This document shows positions 17,210 through 25,285 of a DNA stretch of 64,000 nt, in pieces. How positions within the stretch are numbered: the stretch's first letter is position 1; every line of letters begins with the position of its first letter. This DNA comes from Actinoplanes campanulatus (GTDB lineage Bacteria; Actinomycetota; Actinomycetes; Mycobacteriales; Micromonosporaceae): contig NZ_BMPW01000017.1 of assembly GCF_014647795.1 (NCBI RefSeq), forward strand, positions 1 through 64,000, read 5' to 3'. A program made the translations under genes and the position numbers. A model generated the notes under the pieces. It was given only the letters and a program-made list of their open reading frames with translations. It searched no databases and was not told the DNA's origin.

Positions 17210-18412
17210 TCACCCTAGTAGTGCTCTGTCGTGTGTACTCGGAAGTCTTTCATCGATCGGATTGAGGACATGCCGATGTCGACCGACCCGCTTCGTATGC
17301 TGTCCGCGGGTGCATTCCTCCATGGCACAGCGATTTCGCAGAGCATGACAGCGGTCAATCCGCCGGGTGGTCCAGAGCTGCGGCGTGGCCCGGTTGGGTG
17401 CCTGACCGCCTGCAGGGGAAGGGCCGGATCTCGCGGTGTTCGCCTGCATCGGGCACAACACCGGTGTCAGGCCCTTCCCTGTCCGCTGTCGGCGACCATT
17501 CGGACCTCGCCTCGCTTGTGAGTGAGTCACCGGACGGGCGCTGGCGAGTTCACGTAGCAGCGTGGTGGTTCGTCGCTGCTCGATTGGATCGCCGAACGGG
17601 GCCGCGGCGAACTCGGTGATGCCGGTGCCCTCGAGACGCCGGACGGCACGCGCCACCGTCTCCTCGTCGCCGACGATCGCGACGTCGGCGGGGCCGGTCA
17701 CGCCCTCGCGGTCGAGGACCGCACGGTACTCGGGCACCTGGCCGGCCATGCCGAAACGCTCCGTGATGCGGGAGCGTGCGCCGGCCTCGTCGCCGGTGAC
17801 ACAGACCGGCAGGCCCGCGACGATGCGCGGGGGCGCGGGGGCCGCTTCGCGGATCAGGGGTACGACGTGCGACTCCAGTGTCCGGGGACCGGTCATCCAC
17901 GTGATCGCGCCGTCGGTGGACGATCCGGCCAGGCGCAGCATCGCCGGGCCGAGGGCGGCCAGCAGGACCGGTGGGGGTGCGGTTGCCGGCAGTTCGACCG
18001 TACCGATGCTGGTCAGAAATCGACCGGTGTGGGTGACCGGCTCGCCGCGCAGGAGCGGCAGCAGGATGGATAGGTATTCGCGCAGGTAGCGGACGGGTTG
18101 CTCGGTGGGGAGGCCGAACATGCCGGCGGTCATCGCGCCGATGCCGAGGGTGAGGCGGTTGCCGGTGGCGGCCTGGACGGAGAGCGCTTGCCCGGCCAGC
18201 AGTAACGGATGTCGTTGCCGGACCGGGACGACCGCGGTGCCGAGACGGATGCCGGGCGCGTGGGCACCGGCGACGACGAGAGCGGTGAGGGCGTCCCAGC
18301 CGAGGGCCTGCGCCGCCCACACGCCGAGGCCGTCGGCGGCGGTGACCTGGTCTTTCAGGTCGGCGGCGCTCGCCGGGCCCCGGACGTCGCCGATCACGAT
18401 GCTGATGTCCAT
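17210..18412 (-). CDS. LLM-class F420-dependent oxidoreductase with replaced 3' end
   Basis: From ATG 18412, residues 1-285 are a complete luciferase-like F420-dependent oxidoreductase (MDISIVIGDVRGPASAADL; LGIGAMTAGMFGLPTEQPVRYLREYL; GPRTLESHVVPLIREAA; ADVAIVGDEETVARAVRRLEGTGITEF). Such proteins normally end soon after LLREL. Here the frame continues ~110 residues (Arg, Thr and Pro-rich, e.g. ANTARSGPSPAGGQAP) to 17210 with lower coding bias. The natural stop appears replaced by unrelated DNA; the core enzyme may still be functional. Divergent from a TetR gene that probably controls it. Confidence 0.7.
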   Translation of the reverse strand: MDISIVIGDVRGPASAADLKDQVTAADGLGVWAAQALGWDALTALVVAGAHAPGIRLGTAVVPVRQRHPLLLAGQALSVQAATGNRLTLGIGAMTAGMFGLPTEQPVRYLREYLSILLPLLRGEPVTHTGRFLTSIGTVELPATAPPPVLLAALGPAMLRLAGSSTDGAITWMTGPRTLESHVVPLIREAAPAPPRIVAGLPVCVTGDEAGARSRITERFGMAGQVPEYRAVLDREGVTGPADVAIVGDEETVARAVRRLEGTGITEFAAAPFGDPIEQRRTTTLLRELASARPVTHSQARRGPNGRRQRTGKGLTPVLCPMQANTARSGPSPAGGQAPNRATPQLWTTRRIDRCHALRNRCAMEECTRGQHTKRVGRHRHVLNPIDERLPSTHDRALLG

Positions 18413-18481
18413 GCGTGTTCTCCTCGCAGGGTGGCAGCACGATCCGGCGCCACCGGATCGTTCGGCCGCCGGGTCATGGTT

Positions 18482-18521
18482 CCGGAGTGGTTCTCCGGTA
18501 CGATACGGAGAGGTTCTCCGG
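18482..18521. promoter_or_regulatory. Probable TetR operator in divergent promoter
   Basis: The 123-bp gap between the oxidoreductase and TetR starts contains overlapping inverted repeats: CCGGAG/CTCCGG at 18482-18498 and TCTCCG/CGGAGA at 18492-18511, plus a second copy of GTTCTCCGG at 18513-18521. Such clustered half-sites next to a TetR gene usually mark its autoregulatory operator. Confidence 0.6.
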
Positions 18522-18535
18522 ATGGGAAGAGTGGG

Positions 18536-19051
18536 ATGAGAAGCGACGCACGGCAGAATCGCGACCGGGTGCTGGCCGCGGCGCGGGAGGAGTTCACCGC
18601 GCACGGTGCGGCCGCCTCGCTCAACAAGATCGCGCAGCGGGCCGGGGTCGGGCCGGGCACCCTCTACCGGCACTTCCCGTCGGCGCAGGCGCTGCTCGTC
18701 GCGATCATCACGACGGACGTGGCGGCGCTCGTCGATCACGGGCGTGAGCTGCTCGGCCATCCGTCGCCGGGCGAGGCCCTGCGGATCTGGCTGCGGGCCG
18801 TGGCGGTGCACGCGACCGCGATGCGCGGGCTGGTGGCGACCGAGTTGCTGGGTGCGGACCCGGCGCTGGCCGAGTGCCATGACCGGATCCGGGCCGTCGC
18901 CGGGAATCTGTCGCAGCGTGCGGGGGTCCGTGACGATGTGGACGATCTGTTGACGGTCGTCAACGCGGTGGCCTGGGCGAGCGAGCGGCATCCCGGGGAT
19001 CAGGGGCGCCTCGACCGGCTGCTGACCCTCGTCACCCGGGGACTGCCATGA
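18536..19051 (+). CDS. TetR-family regulator
   Basis: A 171-residue TetR protein. The N-terminal HTH is complete (RDRVLAAAREEFTAHGAAASLNKIAQRAGVGPGTLYRHFPSAQALLVAII). The C-terminal ligand domain is of the TetR_C type seen in SbtR-like regulators (MRGLVATELLGADPALAECHDRIRAV). Start ATG 18536. It is transcribed away from the F420 oxidoreductase, and the shared intergenic inverted repeats make that gene its likely target. Confidence 0.9.
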   Translation: MRSDARQNRDRVLAAAREEFTAHGAAASLNKIAQRAGVGPGTLYRHFPSAQALLVAIITTDVAALVDHGRELLGHPSPGEALRIWLRAVAVHATAMRGLVATELLGADPALAECHDRIRAVAGNLSQRAGVRDDVDDLLTVVNAVAWASERHPGDQGRLDRLLTLVTRGLP

Positions 19052-19070
19052 TCCGATAGCGTGCCGACTC

Positions 19071-19733
19071 GTGAACCCCCTGCTGCGAAGGTTCGTCGAT
19101 CTCCTCGAGGACGGGCTGGCGCCCGACGGTTTCGTGCGCCGCGGGCCGGTCTACCGGCATCTCGACGCCGACGGGAACGGCATCGTCCTCGACATCCAAC
19201 GGACCACCGCGATGTACGGGGAGGTCGAGTTCTTCGTCAACGCCGGGGTGCTGCTCGGCCCGTACGTTCGGTATTTCCTGGATGACGAGGATCCGCGCCT
19301 GGACGTCATGCCGCGTCACGGTGTCTGGGAGCACCGCCTGGTGGCGGAGGACGGTGACCACCGGTTCTCGCTGGCCGATGAGGCCGGCGCCGACCGTGCC
19401 GCCGAGGTCGTGCTGACCTGGACGAGGGCGAACCTGCCCCGGCTGAAGGGCTGGCTCGGCGACTACGACGCCATGCTCGCCGCCGTTGCCGAGGACGGGG
19501 AACGGGCCAGGCAGGCCCGCGCCGAGCAGCTCGCCTCCGGGGAGTGGAAGGCCGGTCGCTGGCCCGACGGGACGTGGCGCGAGAAGGTCATCCGGCTGTA
19601 CCGGGATGCCGAGCGCGGCGACGTCGGCGCGGTCAGCGCGTTGATCGGGACAGGGAAGGCCGTCGACCCGGACTCGGTCCACGCGGCCGCGCTGGCCTAC
19701 GCCGAACAGCGCCGCACCGAACGGAAGGGCTGA
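19071..19733 (+). CDS. DUF4304 domain protein
   Basis: A 220-residue protein starting at GTG 19071. The DUF4304 domain spans ~1-150: LAPDGFVRRGPVYRHLDADGNGIVLDIQRT, EVEFFVNAGVLLGPYVRY, then WEHRLVAEDGDHRFSLAD. The C-terminal helical part (AYAEQRRTERKG) is charged. Function unknown; the family is frequent in immunity or polymorphic-toxin contexts, but no toxin is nearby. The next gene starts 5 bp downstream. Confidence 0.75.
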   Translation: MNPLLRRFVDLLEDGLAPDGFVRRGPVYRHLDADGNGIVLDIQRTTAMYGEVEFFVNAGVLLGPYVRYFLDDEDPRLDVMPRHGVWEHRLVAEDGDHRFSLADEAGADRAAEVVLTWTRANLPRLKGWLGDYDAMLAAVAEDGERARQARAEQLASGEWKAGRWPDGTWREKVIRLYRDAERGDVGAVSALIGTGKAVDPDSVHAAALAYAEQRRTERKG

Positions 19734-19738
19734 CCGAC

Positions 19739-20221
19739 ATGGGGTACTCGGGTCTGGTCGTCGTCGCGCGTACCGGTGACACCCGCCTCGACGATCTGGC
19801 GTGCATCGAGGATCTGCTCGTCGTCGCGCGCGGTGAACTGCGGGTGGGTGGCTGGCGGATCGGCTTTCTCGGGCAGAACGACGACACGTCACCCGGGCGG
19901 CTCGCGGCGGATCTGGCGCTGGAGACGGCGGCGCCCGCCATCGCGATGTGGGTGGTGGACAGCGACTGCGCCTTCGCGGTGGCGGAGCATCCCTCCGGGG
20001 AGCGGGTCGAGTTCTACCTCAACGAGGAGATCGTCAAGGAGCTGGCGGGGGACGACTTCGAGCCGCTCAACAGCGAGGCCGTCGCCGGGTTGATCCGCTG
20101 GGCCGGCGGCGGCGACCGCGATCGGCTGGCGGCCGCCCTGGAGGAGAGTCCCGGCCCGTTCGGCGACGGCATCTACGCGTTCGCCGAGGCGCTGGGGATC
20201 GGGCCGTTGCCGCCGGCGTGA
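19739..20221 (+). CDS. Hypothetical protein (160 aa)
   Basis: A 160-residue soluble protein from ATG 19739, 5 bp after DUF4304 and presumably cotranscribed. It reads MGYSGLVVVARTGDTRLDDL, then IAMWVVDSDCAFAVAEHPSGERVEFYLNEE. This looks like a compact alpha/beta domain. I do not recognise the family. Strong codon bias supports it. Confidence 0.65.
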   Translation: MGYSGLVVVARTGDTRLDDLACIEDLLVVARGELRVGGWRIGFLGQNDDTSPGRLAADLALETAAPAIAMWVVDSDCAFAVAEHPSGERVEFYLNEEIVKELAGDDFEPLNSEAVAGLIRWAGGGDRDRLAAALEESPGPFGDGIYAFAEALGIGPLPPA

Positions 20222-20233
20222 CGCCGGGTGAGT

Positions 20234-20320
20234 CCGCTGCCCCCAGTTTGAGCCGGGGGGCATCTGCCTCCAGCTTGAGCCGGGGGGCCCGCTGCCCCCA
20301 GCTTGAGCCGGGGGCAGCGG
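20234..20320. terminator. Triple repeat of a terminator-like hairpin
   Basis: Three ~27-bp tandem copies of a GCTGCCCCCAGCTTGAGCC-like unit lie between convergent genes. The third forms an 11-bp perfect stem (20289-20299 with 20310-20320); the first two can pair less well. A stacked bidirectional terminator is the simplest reading. Confidence 0.65.
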
Positions 20321-20325
20321 TCACC

Positions 20326-22329
20326 TCAGAGGACTGTGCAGGCGGTGCCGTTGAGGGTGAAGGCGGCCGGGACCGGGTTGGTGCCGGTCCAGCTGCCGAG
20401 GAACCCGAACGTGGTGGAGCCGCCGGCCGGGACGTTGCCGTTCCAGGACGCGTTCGTGACCGTGACCGAGGTGCCGGTCTGGACGGGCGAGCCGCCCCAC
20501 AGCTGGGTGACTTTCTGGCCGCCGGTGAACTGCCAGTGCAGGTTCCAGCCGGTCAGTGCGGCCGGGCCGGTGTTGCCGATCTTGACCTCGCCCTGGAAGC
20601 CGCCGGGCCAGCTACCGGTGACCCGGTAGGTGACGGCACACGACGACGTGCCGGTCGACGGGCTGACGCTGGCGGAGGGACTGACGCTGACGGACGGGCT
20701 TACGCTGGCTGAAACGCTGGCCGACGGGCTGACGCTCGTCGAGACGCTGGCCGACGGCGATGTCTCGATCTTGCTGGGGTCGACCACACCCCAGTACGCC
20801 TGCTTGGCCTGCAGCCGTGTGTCGAACAGCAGCGGCGCGTCCTTGCGGGTCACCGGGAACGTGTCCAGCCACGTGTTGTCGTCGGCCAGGCCCCACAGCG
20901 TCACCGAGGTGATCTCACCCGGGTACTTGCGGAACAGGGCGAACATGTCGCGGTAGACGTATGCCTGCTTGAGAAGACGGTCCGCGGGCGGGGTCGTGAA
21001 GTTCTCACTGTTGCTCGTGTAGATGCTGACGTCCATCTCGGTGATCTGTTGATCAATGTTGAGTGGAATGAATTTCGTCAACATTGATTCAGTATCGGCG
21101 ATGGTCGGCCAGTTCACGTTGATGTGCATCTGGTGGCCGACGCAGTCGATCGGTACACCCTCGGCCTTGAGTGTGCTGACCAGGTTGAACAGGTGATCAC
21201 GCTTGGCCGCCACGTTGGTGTTGTAGTCGTTGATGCACAGCTTGGCGTGCGGCGCCACCTCACGTGCCACCCGGAACGCCGTCCGGATGTAGTCGAGACC
21301 GGTCACGTTGTACCAGCTGCTGCGCCGGTTGCCGTCCGACTGGCTCTCGTCGATGACCTCGTTGACCACGTCCCACACGCCGATGTCGGTGCCGTAGTGG
21401 GCGGCCACGTTGCGGATGTGGTTCTCCAGCCGGGCGAGCAGCAGTCCCTTGTCCTCGGCGGTGGCGGTCATCGGCTGACCGTCGGCGCCGGTGAACACCC
21501 AGGCCGGCGTCTGGTTGTGCCAGACCAGGGTGTGGCCGCGGACGGCCAGGTTGTTCGCCTTCGCGTACGCCATCAGCGGGTCCGCCTGGGCGTACGTGAA
21601 ATTGTTCTCGGACGGCTCGGTGGCGTCCCACTTGAGCGCGTTGCCCGGGGTGACGCTGTCGAAGTGCTTGTTGAGCAGCTGACCGTGCTCGGTCACGATC
21701 TCCGCGCCGGTGATCGCCGCACCGACCGGGAACTCGGTGACCACGTCCTTCACCGACGGGATCCCGGTCTGGATCGGCAGCGCCGGCACATAGCTGGCGG
21801 TCACGTCGTCAATGTGGAACGAGCCGGTCGTCGACGAGGTCTCCACATAGACGCGCAGGAACTCGACGTCGGAGGCGAGCGTGTACCGGCCGGTCAGGTT
21901 CACCCAGGATCCGCTGGTCACCGCGGTGTTCCCGACGACCTGGTCGTAGGCGGCGACGCCACCGGTGCGGCGCTCCACACTCAGGCGGGCGTTGTCCGAG
22001 CCGCTGGCCATCCGGACCCACACCGAGATCGTGTAGGCGGTGCCCTTCTCGAAGGTGTCCAGCACGTCGAGCGACGGCCCCTGCCAGGCCGCGGTCCGCC
22101 CGGAGACGAGCAGGCTGCCGGTGCCGCCGTGCGCCTGGGCGGTGCTGTGCGCGACGGTCTCGGCCGACCGCCCGGACCAGCCCTGGACGGTGCCGTCCTC
22201 GAAGTCGCTGGTCAAGACGGTGATGGGGGTGGGGTCGTCGGCCGCATGGGCGGCCACGGTGACGGTTACGGCGGCCGCCGGGATCGCCACCAGGAGGGCG
22301 GCTATGGCCAGCCGGGGGAGAGCGCGCAT
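20326..22329 (-). CDS. Secreted GH10 endo-1,4-beta-xylanase with CBM4/9-like and CBM2 modules
   Basis: A 667-residue modular xylanase from ATG 22329 (AAGGAG 8 nt upstream; 14 more upstream codons are possible but weak). Signal peptide 1-~30 (LAIAALLVAIPAAAVTVTVAAHA); CBM4/9-like module ~35-185 (FEDGTVQGWSGR); GH10 barrel ~190-515 with acid/base Glu324 in WDVVNEVID and nucleophile Glu431 in ITEMDVS; Ser-rich SPSASVS linker ~520-560; C-terminal CBM2 (CAVTYRVTGSWPGGFQGEVKI). It hydrolyses xylan outside the cell. The upstream CebR-type box suggests control by plant-polymer-derived sugars. Confidence 0.95.
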   Translation of the reverse strand: MRALPRLAIAALLVAIPAAAVTVTVAAHAADDPTPITVLTSDFEDGTVQGWSGRSAETVAHSTAQAHGGTGSLLVSGRTAAWQGPSLDVLDTFEKGTAYTISVWVRMASGSDNARLSVERRTGGVAAYDQVVGNTAVTSGSWVNLTGRYTLASDVEFLRVYVETSSTTGSFHIDDVTASYVPALPIQTGIPSVKDVVTEFPVGAAITGAEIVTEHGQLLNKHFDSVTPGNALKWDATEPSENNFTYAQADPLMAYAKANNLAVRGHTLVWHNQTPAWVFTGADGQPMTATAEDKGLLLARLENHIRNVAAHYGTDIGVWDVVNEVIDESQSDGNRRSSWYNVTGLDYIRTAFRVAREVAPHAKLCINDYNTNVAAKRDHLFNLVSTLKAEGVPIDCVGHQMHINVNWPTIADTESMLTKFIPLNIDQQITEMDVSIYTSNSENFTTPPADRLLKQAYVYRDMFALFRKYPGEITSVTLWGLADDNTWLDTFPVTRKDAPLLFDTRLQAKQAYWGVVDPSKIETSPSASVSTSVSPSASVSASVSPSVSVSPSASVSPSTGTSSCAVTYRVTGSWPGGFQGEVKIGNTGPAALTGWNLHWQFTGGQKVTQLWGGSPVQTGTSVTVTNASWNGNVPAGGSTTFGFLGSWTGTNPVPAAFTLNGTACTVL

Positions 22330-22377
22330 GCGCGGCTCCTTCGGGGGGTCGTGACGGGGATAGAGCGACATCGTTGC

Positions 22378-22393
22378 ATGGGAGCGCTCCCAT
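22378..22393 (-). promoter_or_regulatory. CebR-type operator
   Basis: TGGGAGCGCTCCCA (22379-22392) is a perfect 14-bp palindrome and matches exactly the known binding site of the LacI-family repressor CebR of Streptomyces. It lies 49 bp upstream of the xylanase start. This predicts cellobiose/cello-oligosaccharide-responsive repression; the CebR homologue itself is not in this window. Confidence 0.9.
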
Positions 22394-22543
22394 TACAACG
22401 GCGTTAAATCTCTCATCGGTACGCCGTTCGCCGCCGTTGCGCGCGGTCGGGCGGAAACGACGTTATCGGGCGGTACGGCACCTCGGGGCCAGCGGCCCCG
22501 AACTCGGAAAAGTGCCGATTTGCCGGTGATTAGGCTGCTCGAC

Positions 22544-22672
22544 ATGCTGGTGCGACGTACTGCGGCGGCCTTCGGCGCGGCGGTCATTGTCGAGCGGTCC
22601 GCTGTGGCGGCTCAGGCCGAGCCGTCCGAGCAGGACACCGCACTTCTTGTGGGCCGCGCGGCGGCTGGTTGA
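22544..22672 (+). pseudogene. Possible DUF4142-like N-terminal fragment
   Basis: A 42-codon frame reads MLVRRTAAAFGAAVIVERS, then AEPSEQDTALLVGRAAAG and a stop. A hydrophobic start followed by PSEQDxxxLV resembles the beginning of secreted DUF4142 proteins, but the rest of the domain is missing. It may equally be chance. The surrounding 370-bp gap between the CebR box and the acetyltransferase gene holds nothing else except a hairpin at 22701. Confidence 0.3.
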
Positions 22673-22700
22673 CGACATGCTTTCTTACTAGAGTCCTAGG

Positions 22701-22744
22701 AAGCCCTGGCAGTGGTGCGATGGGTCGCATCATGGTCAGGGCTT
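22701..22744. other. Long hairpin upstream of acetyltransferase gene
   Basis: AAGCCCTG (22701-22708) pairs with CAGGGCTT (22737-22744) and an inner GGTGCGA/TCGCATC stem closes a TGGG loop, giving a ~44-nt structured element 22 bp upstream of the GTG start at 22767. Preceded by TAGAGTCCTAGGA, which resembles the start of the repeat at 31533. It could be a terminator or part of a repeat. Confidence 0.45.
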
Positions 22745-22766
22745 CATCGACAGGGGAGGAGACGCG

Positions 22767-23186
22767 GTGATCCGCCAGTTCGAGTGGCGTGACTACGACG
22801 CAGTGACCCGCGTGTGGGAGGCCGCCGGCCGCGAGGTCGTCCCGCGTGGCGAGCTCGAGGCGAAACTGGCCCGCGACCCCGAGCTCTTTCTCGTCGCCGA
22901 GACCGGCCGCCGGATCGCCGGGGTCGTGATGGGCGCCTACGACGGCCGCCGGGGCTGGATTCTGCGTCTCGCCGTCCACCCCGATCACCGTCGCCAGGGC
23001 ATCGCCACCCGCCTCGTCGAGGCGCTGGAGGCCCGGTTCGTGCGTCTCGGCTGCCCGCGGGTCAACCTGCTGGTGCTGCCCGACAACGAGTCCGGGCTGC
23101 GATTCTGGCAGGAGCTCGGCTACCTGCCGTGCCCCGACGTGCTGTGCACGAAGCCGATGCAGGGCGGCGCCGTCAGCGCGGGCTGA
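22767..23186 (+). CDS. GNAT N-acetyltransferase (RimI-like)
   Basis: A 139-residue compact acetyltransferase: MIRQFEWRDYDAVTRVWEAAG, VAETGRRIAGVVMGAYDGRRGWILRLAVHPDHRRQGIATRLVEALE (motif A with RRQGIA) and VLPDNESGLRFWQELGY. All motifs are complete. GTG start has GGGGAGGAGA upstream. The last codons (AVSAG) lie in a ~90-bp duplication of the 3' part of the neighbouring TetR gene, so the original C-terminus may have differed. Confidence 0.85.
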   Translation: MIRQFEWRDYDAVTRVWEAAGREVVPRGELEAKLARDPELFLVAETGRRIAGVVMGAYDGRRGWILRLAVHPDHRRQGIATRLVEALEARFVRLGCPRVNLLVLPDNESGLRFWQELGYLPCPDVLCTKPMQGGAVSAG

Positions 23187-23350
23187 GGCGATTCAGCGGA
23201 CAGCCCCGCGCCGGACCTCGCCTCCGGCGTCACCGCGCCGGTGTTCCGGGCAGTGCTCGCCGTCAGTGGGGGCTGAGGCCGCTCAGCAGCGCGGACAGCC
23301 CCGCGCCGAACTCCGCCTCCGGCGTCACGGCGCCCGCGTCCCGGGCGGTG
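23171..23350. repeat. Tandem duplication of a TetR gene 3' end
   Basis: Positions 23171-23260 repeat the next ~90 bp (23261-23350) with ~80-85% identity by eye: both read CGTCAG..GGGGCTGAGGC..CTCAG on the plus strand and encode TARDAGAVTPEAEFGAGLS-like sequence on the minus strand. The second copy is the true 3' end of the TetR gene; the first is an extra, diverged copy that now overlaps the end of the acetyltransferase gene. Confidence 0.8.
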
Positions 23351-23874
23351 CTCGCCATCAGCGGGAAGTCGCTCTGCGCGGCGATCACCTTGGTGCCGGC
23401 CCCGGCCAGCGGGCCGAGATGCTGCAACTGGAGCACGCCGACCATGTAGCCGGTGATCGCCCGTAGCGCGGTGACCCGGGCCGGGCCGTCGTAGCCCGCC
23501 GCGGTGAGGATCCCGAGCACGGTCTCCGACCAGCGCAGCAGACGCGGTGACCGGTGCCGGTGGGTCATCAGCAGCGGTACCACAGCCGGGTGTGCGCTGA
23601 CCGCCACGCGTACCCGTTCGGCGAGTGTGCCGATCTCGCCGCGCCACGGCGTGTCACCGCCGTCCGGGGTGGTGTCCACGTCGGCCAGTACCAGTTCGAC
23701 GACCAGTGCTTCCAGCTGTTCGCGACCGTCGACGTACCGGTAGAGGCCCATCGTGCTGGTGCCCAGCTCGGCGGCGACCGCGCGCATGGTGAGCGCGTCG
23801 AGCTTCTCGCGGTCGATGACGGCGAGCGCGGCGGCGGCCACCTGGGCGGTGGTGAGGGAGCGCGGTCTCGGCAT
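23263..23874 (-). CDS. TetR-family regulator (TetR_C_1 type)
   Basis: A 203-residue TetR regulator from ATG 23874 (an ATG at 23883 is also possible). HTH: TTAQVAAAALAVIDREKLDALTMRAVAAELGTSTMGLYRYVDGREQLEALVV. The C-terminal domain follows the tetracycline-repressor all-helical pattern (AHPAVVPLLMTHRHRSPRLLRWSETVLGIL). It is divergent from the peroxiredoxin-like/methyltransferase pair with a clear palindrome between them, so it likely represses those genes and itself. Confidence 0.88.
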   Translation of the reverse strand: MPRPRSLTTAQVAAAALAVIDREKLDALTMRAVAAELGTSTMGLYRYVDGREQLEALVVELVLADVDTTPDGGDTPWRGEIGTLAERVRVAVSAHPAVVPLLMTHRHRSPRLLRWSETVLGILTAAGYDGPARVTALRAITGYMVGVLQLQHLGPLAGAGTKVIAAQSDFPLMASTARDAGAVTPEAEFGAGLSALLSGLSPH

Positions 23875-23903
23875 GGCGCGCATAGCGTACCGTCTGATTT
23901 TAA

Positions 23904-23918
23904 GCGTACGATGTACGC
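23904..23918. promoter_or_regulatory. Probable TetR operator
   Basis: GCGTAC-GAT-GTACGC is a perfect palindrome at 23904-23918 in the 64-bp space between the TetR start (23874, minus) and the next start (23939, plus). Another GCGTAC half-site lies at 23885-23890. Position and symmetry fit the operator of the adjacent TetR. Confidence 0.65.
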
Positions 23919-23938
23919 CTACGATGTCAGGAGGCCTC

Positions 23939-24460
23939 ATGCTGTCGCTCACCGCCGTCCAGGACGGCACGCCCGTCCCCGTACCGGATCCGGTCCGCAT
24001 GGTCCATCTGCAACTACGCCGCTTCGCCGGCTGCCCGATCTGCCACCTGCACCTGCGCTCGTTCGTCCGCCGCCACGCCGAACTCGAGTCGGCCGGCATC
24101 CTCGAGGTGGTCGTCTTCCACTCCACCACCGACGAACTGCGCCCCCACGTCACCGACCTGCCGTTCCCCGCGATCGCCGACCCGCAGCGCCGCCTCTACC
24201 GCCGGTTCGGCGCCGAACCGTCCGCCCGCGCCCTGCTCAACCCGCGCGTCTACCCCTCGGTGATCCGCGCCGTGACGGTCGGCACCGTCGAATTCCTGCG
24301 CGGCCGGGCGAAACTGCCGTCACGCACGCCGACCGGCGGCCGCCTCGGCCTGCCCGCCGACGTGCTGTTCGCCCCCGGCGGCGATGTGGTGGCCCGCAAG
24401 GCCGGCACGCACGCCGACGACCAGTGGTCGGTCGACGAGGTCCTGGAGCTGGCCCGGTGA
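23939..24460 (+). CDS. Peroxiredoxin-like (AhpC/TSA) protein
   Basis: A 173-residue thioredoxin-fold protein. LQLRRFAGCPICHLHLRSFVRRHAELE carries a CxxC redox pair, FHSTTDELRPHVTDLPFPAIADPQRRLYRRFG matches the peroxiredoxin-like DUF953/AhpC-TSA-2 group, and GGRLGLPADVLFAPGGDVV the C-terminal strands. It may reduce peroxides or disulfides in the cytosol. ATG 23939 has CAGGAGG upstream. It overlaps the methyltransferase gene by 4 bp, so the two are translationally coupled. Confidence 0.82.
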   Translation: MLSLTAVQDGTPVPVPDPVRMVHLQLRRFAGCPICHLHLRSFVRRHAELESAGILEVVVFHSTTDELRPHVTDLPFPAIADPQRRLYRRFGAEPSARALLNPRVYPSVIRAVTVGTVEFLRGRAKLPSRTPTGGRLGLPADVLFAPGGDVVARKAGTHADDQWSVDEVLELAR

Positions 24461-25224
24461 CCACGATGACGAACGCCGACCAGTACGAGGTGATCGGCGG
24501 CGGCTTCACCGAGCCGCTCCTGGCCGCCGCCGCCATCACCACGGGCGACCGGATCCTCGACATCGGCTGCGGCTACGGCGCGACCACCCGGGCCGCCGCC
24601 CTCCGATCCGGGTCCGGACTCGCGCTGGGCAACGACGTCAACCCCGCGATGGTCGCCGCCGCCCGCGAGTCCAGCGCCGGCATCCCGAACGTCACCTTCG
24701 AGGCCGGCGACGCGCAGATCCACCCGTTCCCGGACGGCGGCTTCGACGTGGCGGTCAGCCGCTTCGGGGTGATGTTCTTCGCCGACCCGGTGGCGGCCTT
24801 CGCCAACATCGGCCGGGCGTTGCGGCCCGGCGGCCGCCTCGCGATCGCCGCGGTCGGCCGGCCCGAGGACAACGACCTGCCCGCCCTGCTGGCCTCCGCG
24901 ATCCCCGGCGCGGACAACGTGCACGCCCTCTCCGACCCGGCGTATCTCACCGCGGTCCTCGACGATGCCGGCTTCACGGAGATCACCGTGAGCCCGGTCG
25001 CCACGACGATCACCCTGGCCGGCGGCCCGGAGCAGGCGGCCGGGTTCCTCAGCGAATGGGGAGCCTTCCGCGACTTCCTGGCCCCCGAACGCCACGCCAC
25101 CGTCATAGCCGCACTGGCCCGAGCCGCGCAGCCGTTCCGCACCGGCCGGGGGATCCGGTTGCGCAGCTCAGCATGGCTCGCCGGCGCGACCCGACCGCCC
25201 AGCCATCATCCTAGGATGCCGTAG
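24457..25224 (+). CDS. SAM-dependent methyltransferase (class I)
   Basis: A 255-residue class I methyltransferase. Motif I is ILDIGCGYGATTRAAA, followed by a GNDVNPAMVAAARE acidic loop, FEAGDAQIHPFPDGGFDVAVSRFGVMFFADP (motifs II-III) and ALRPGGRLAIAAVG (post III). Most similar in pattern to UbiE/COQ5-like enzymes of unknown substrate. The GTG at 24457 overlaps the preceding stop (GTGA); ATG 24466 is the alternative. The C-terminus runs to the edge of a REP-like repeat. Likely repressed by the divergent TetR. Confidence 0.85.
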   Translation: MTTMTNADQYEVIGGGFTEPLLAAAAITTGDRILDIGCGYGATTRAAALRSGSGLALGNDVNPAMVAAARESSAGIPNVTFEAGDAQIHPFPDGGFDVAVSRFGVMFFADPVAAFANIGRALRPGGRLAIAAVGRPEDNDLPALLASAIPGADNVHALSDPAYLTAVLDDAGFTEITVSPVATTITLAGGPEQAAGFLSEWGAFRDFLAPERHATVIAALARAAQPFRTGRGIRLRSSAWLAGATRPPSHHPRMP

Positions 25225-25275
25225 GAGATGTGCGGCAAGCCGCACCACCAAACCCCGAAGGACGGCTTCGCCGAC
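25208..25275. repeat. REP-like element with two hairpins (copy 1)
   Basis: ATCCTAGGAT (25208-25217), a perfect hairpin GTGCGGCAAGCCGCAC (25230-25245) and a second hairpin CGAAGGACGGCTTCG (25256-25270) then CCGAC. The same three blocks in the same order occur at 31533-31603. Here it overlaps the last codons of the methyltransferase gene. Confidence 0.8.
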
Positions 25276-25285
25276 GACCCGAGGG

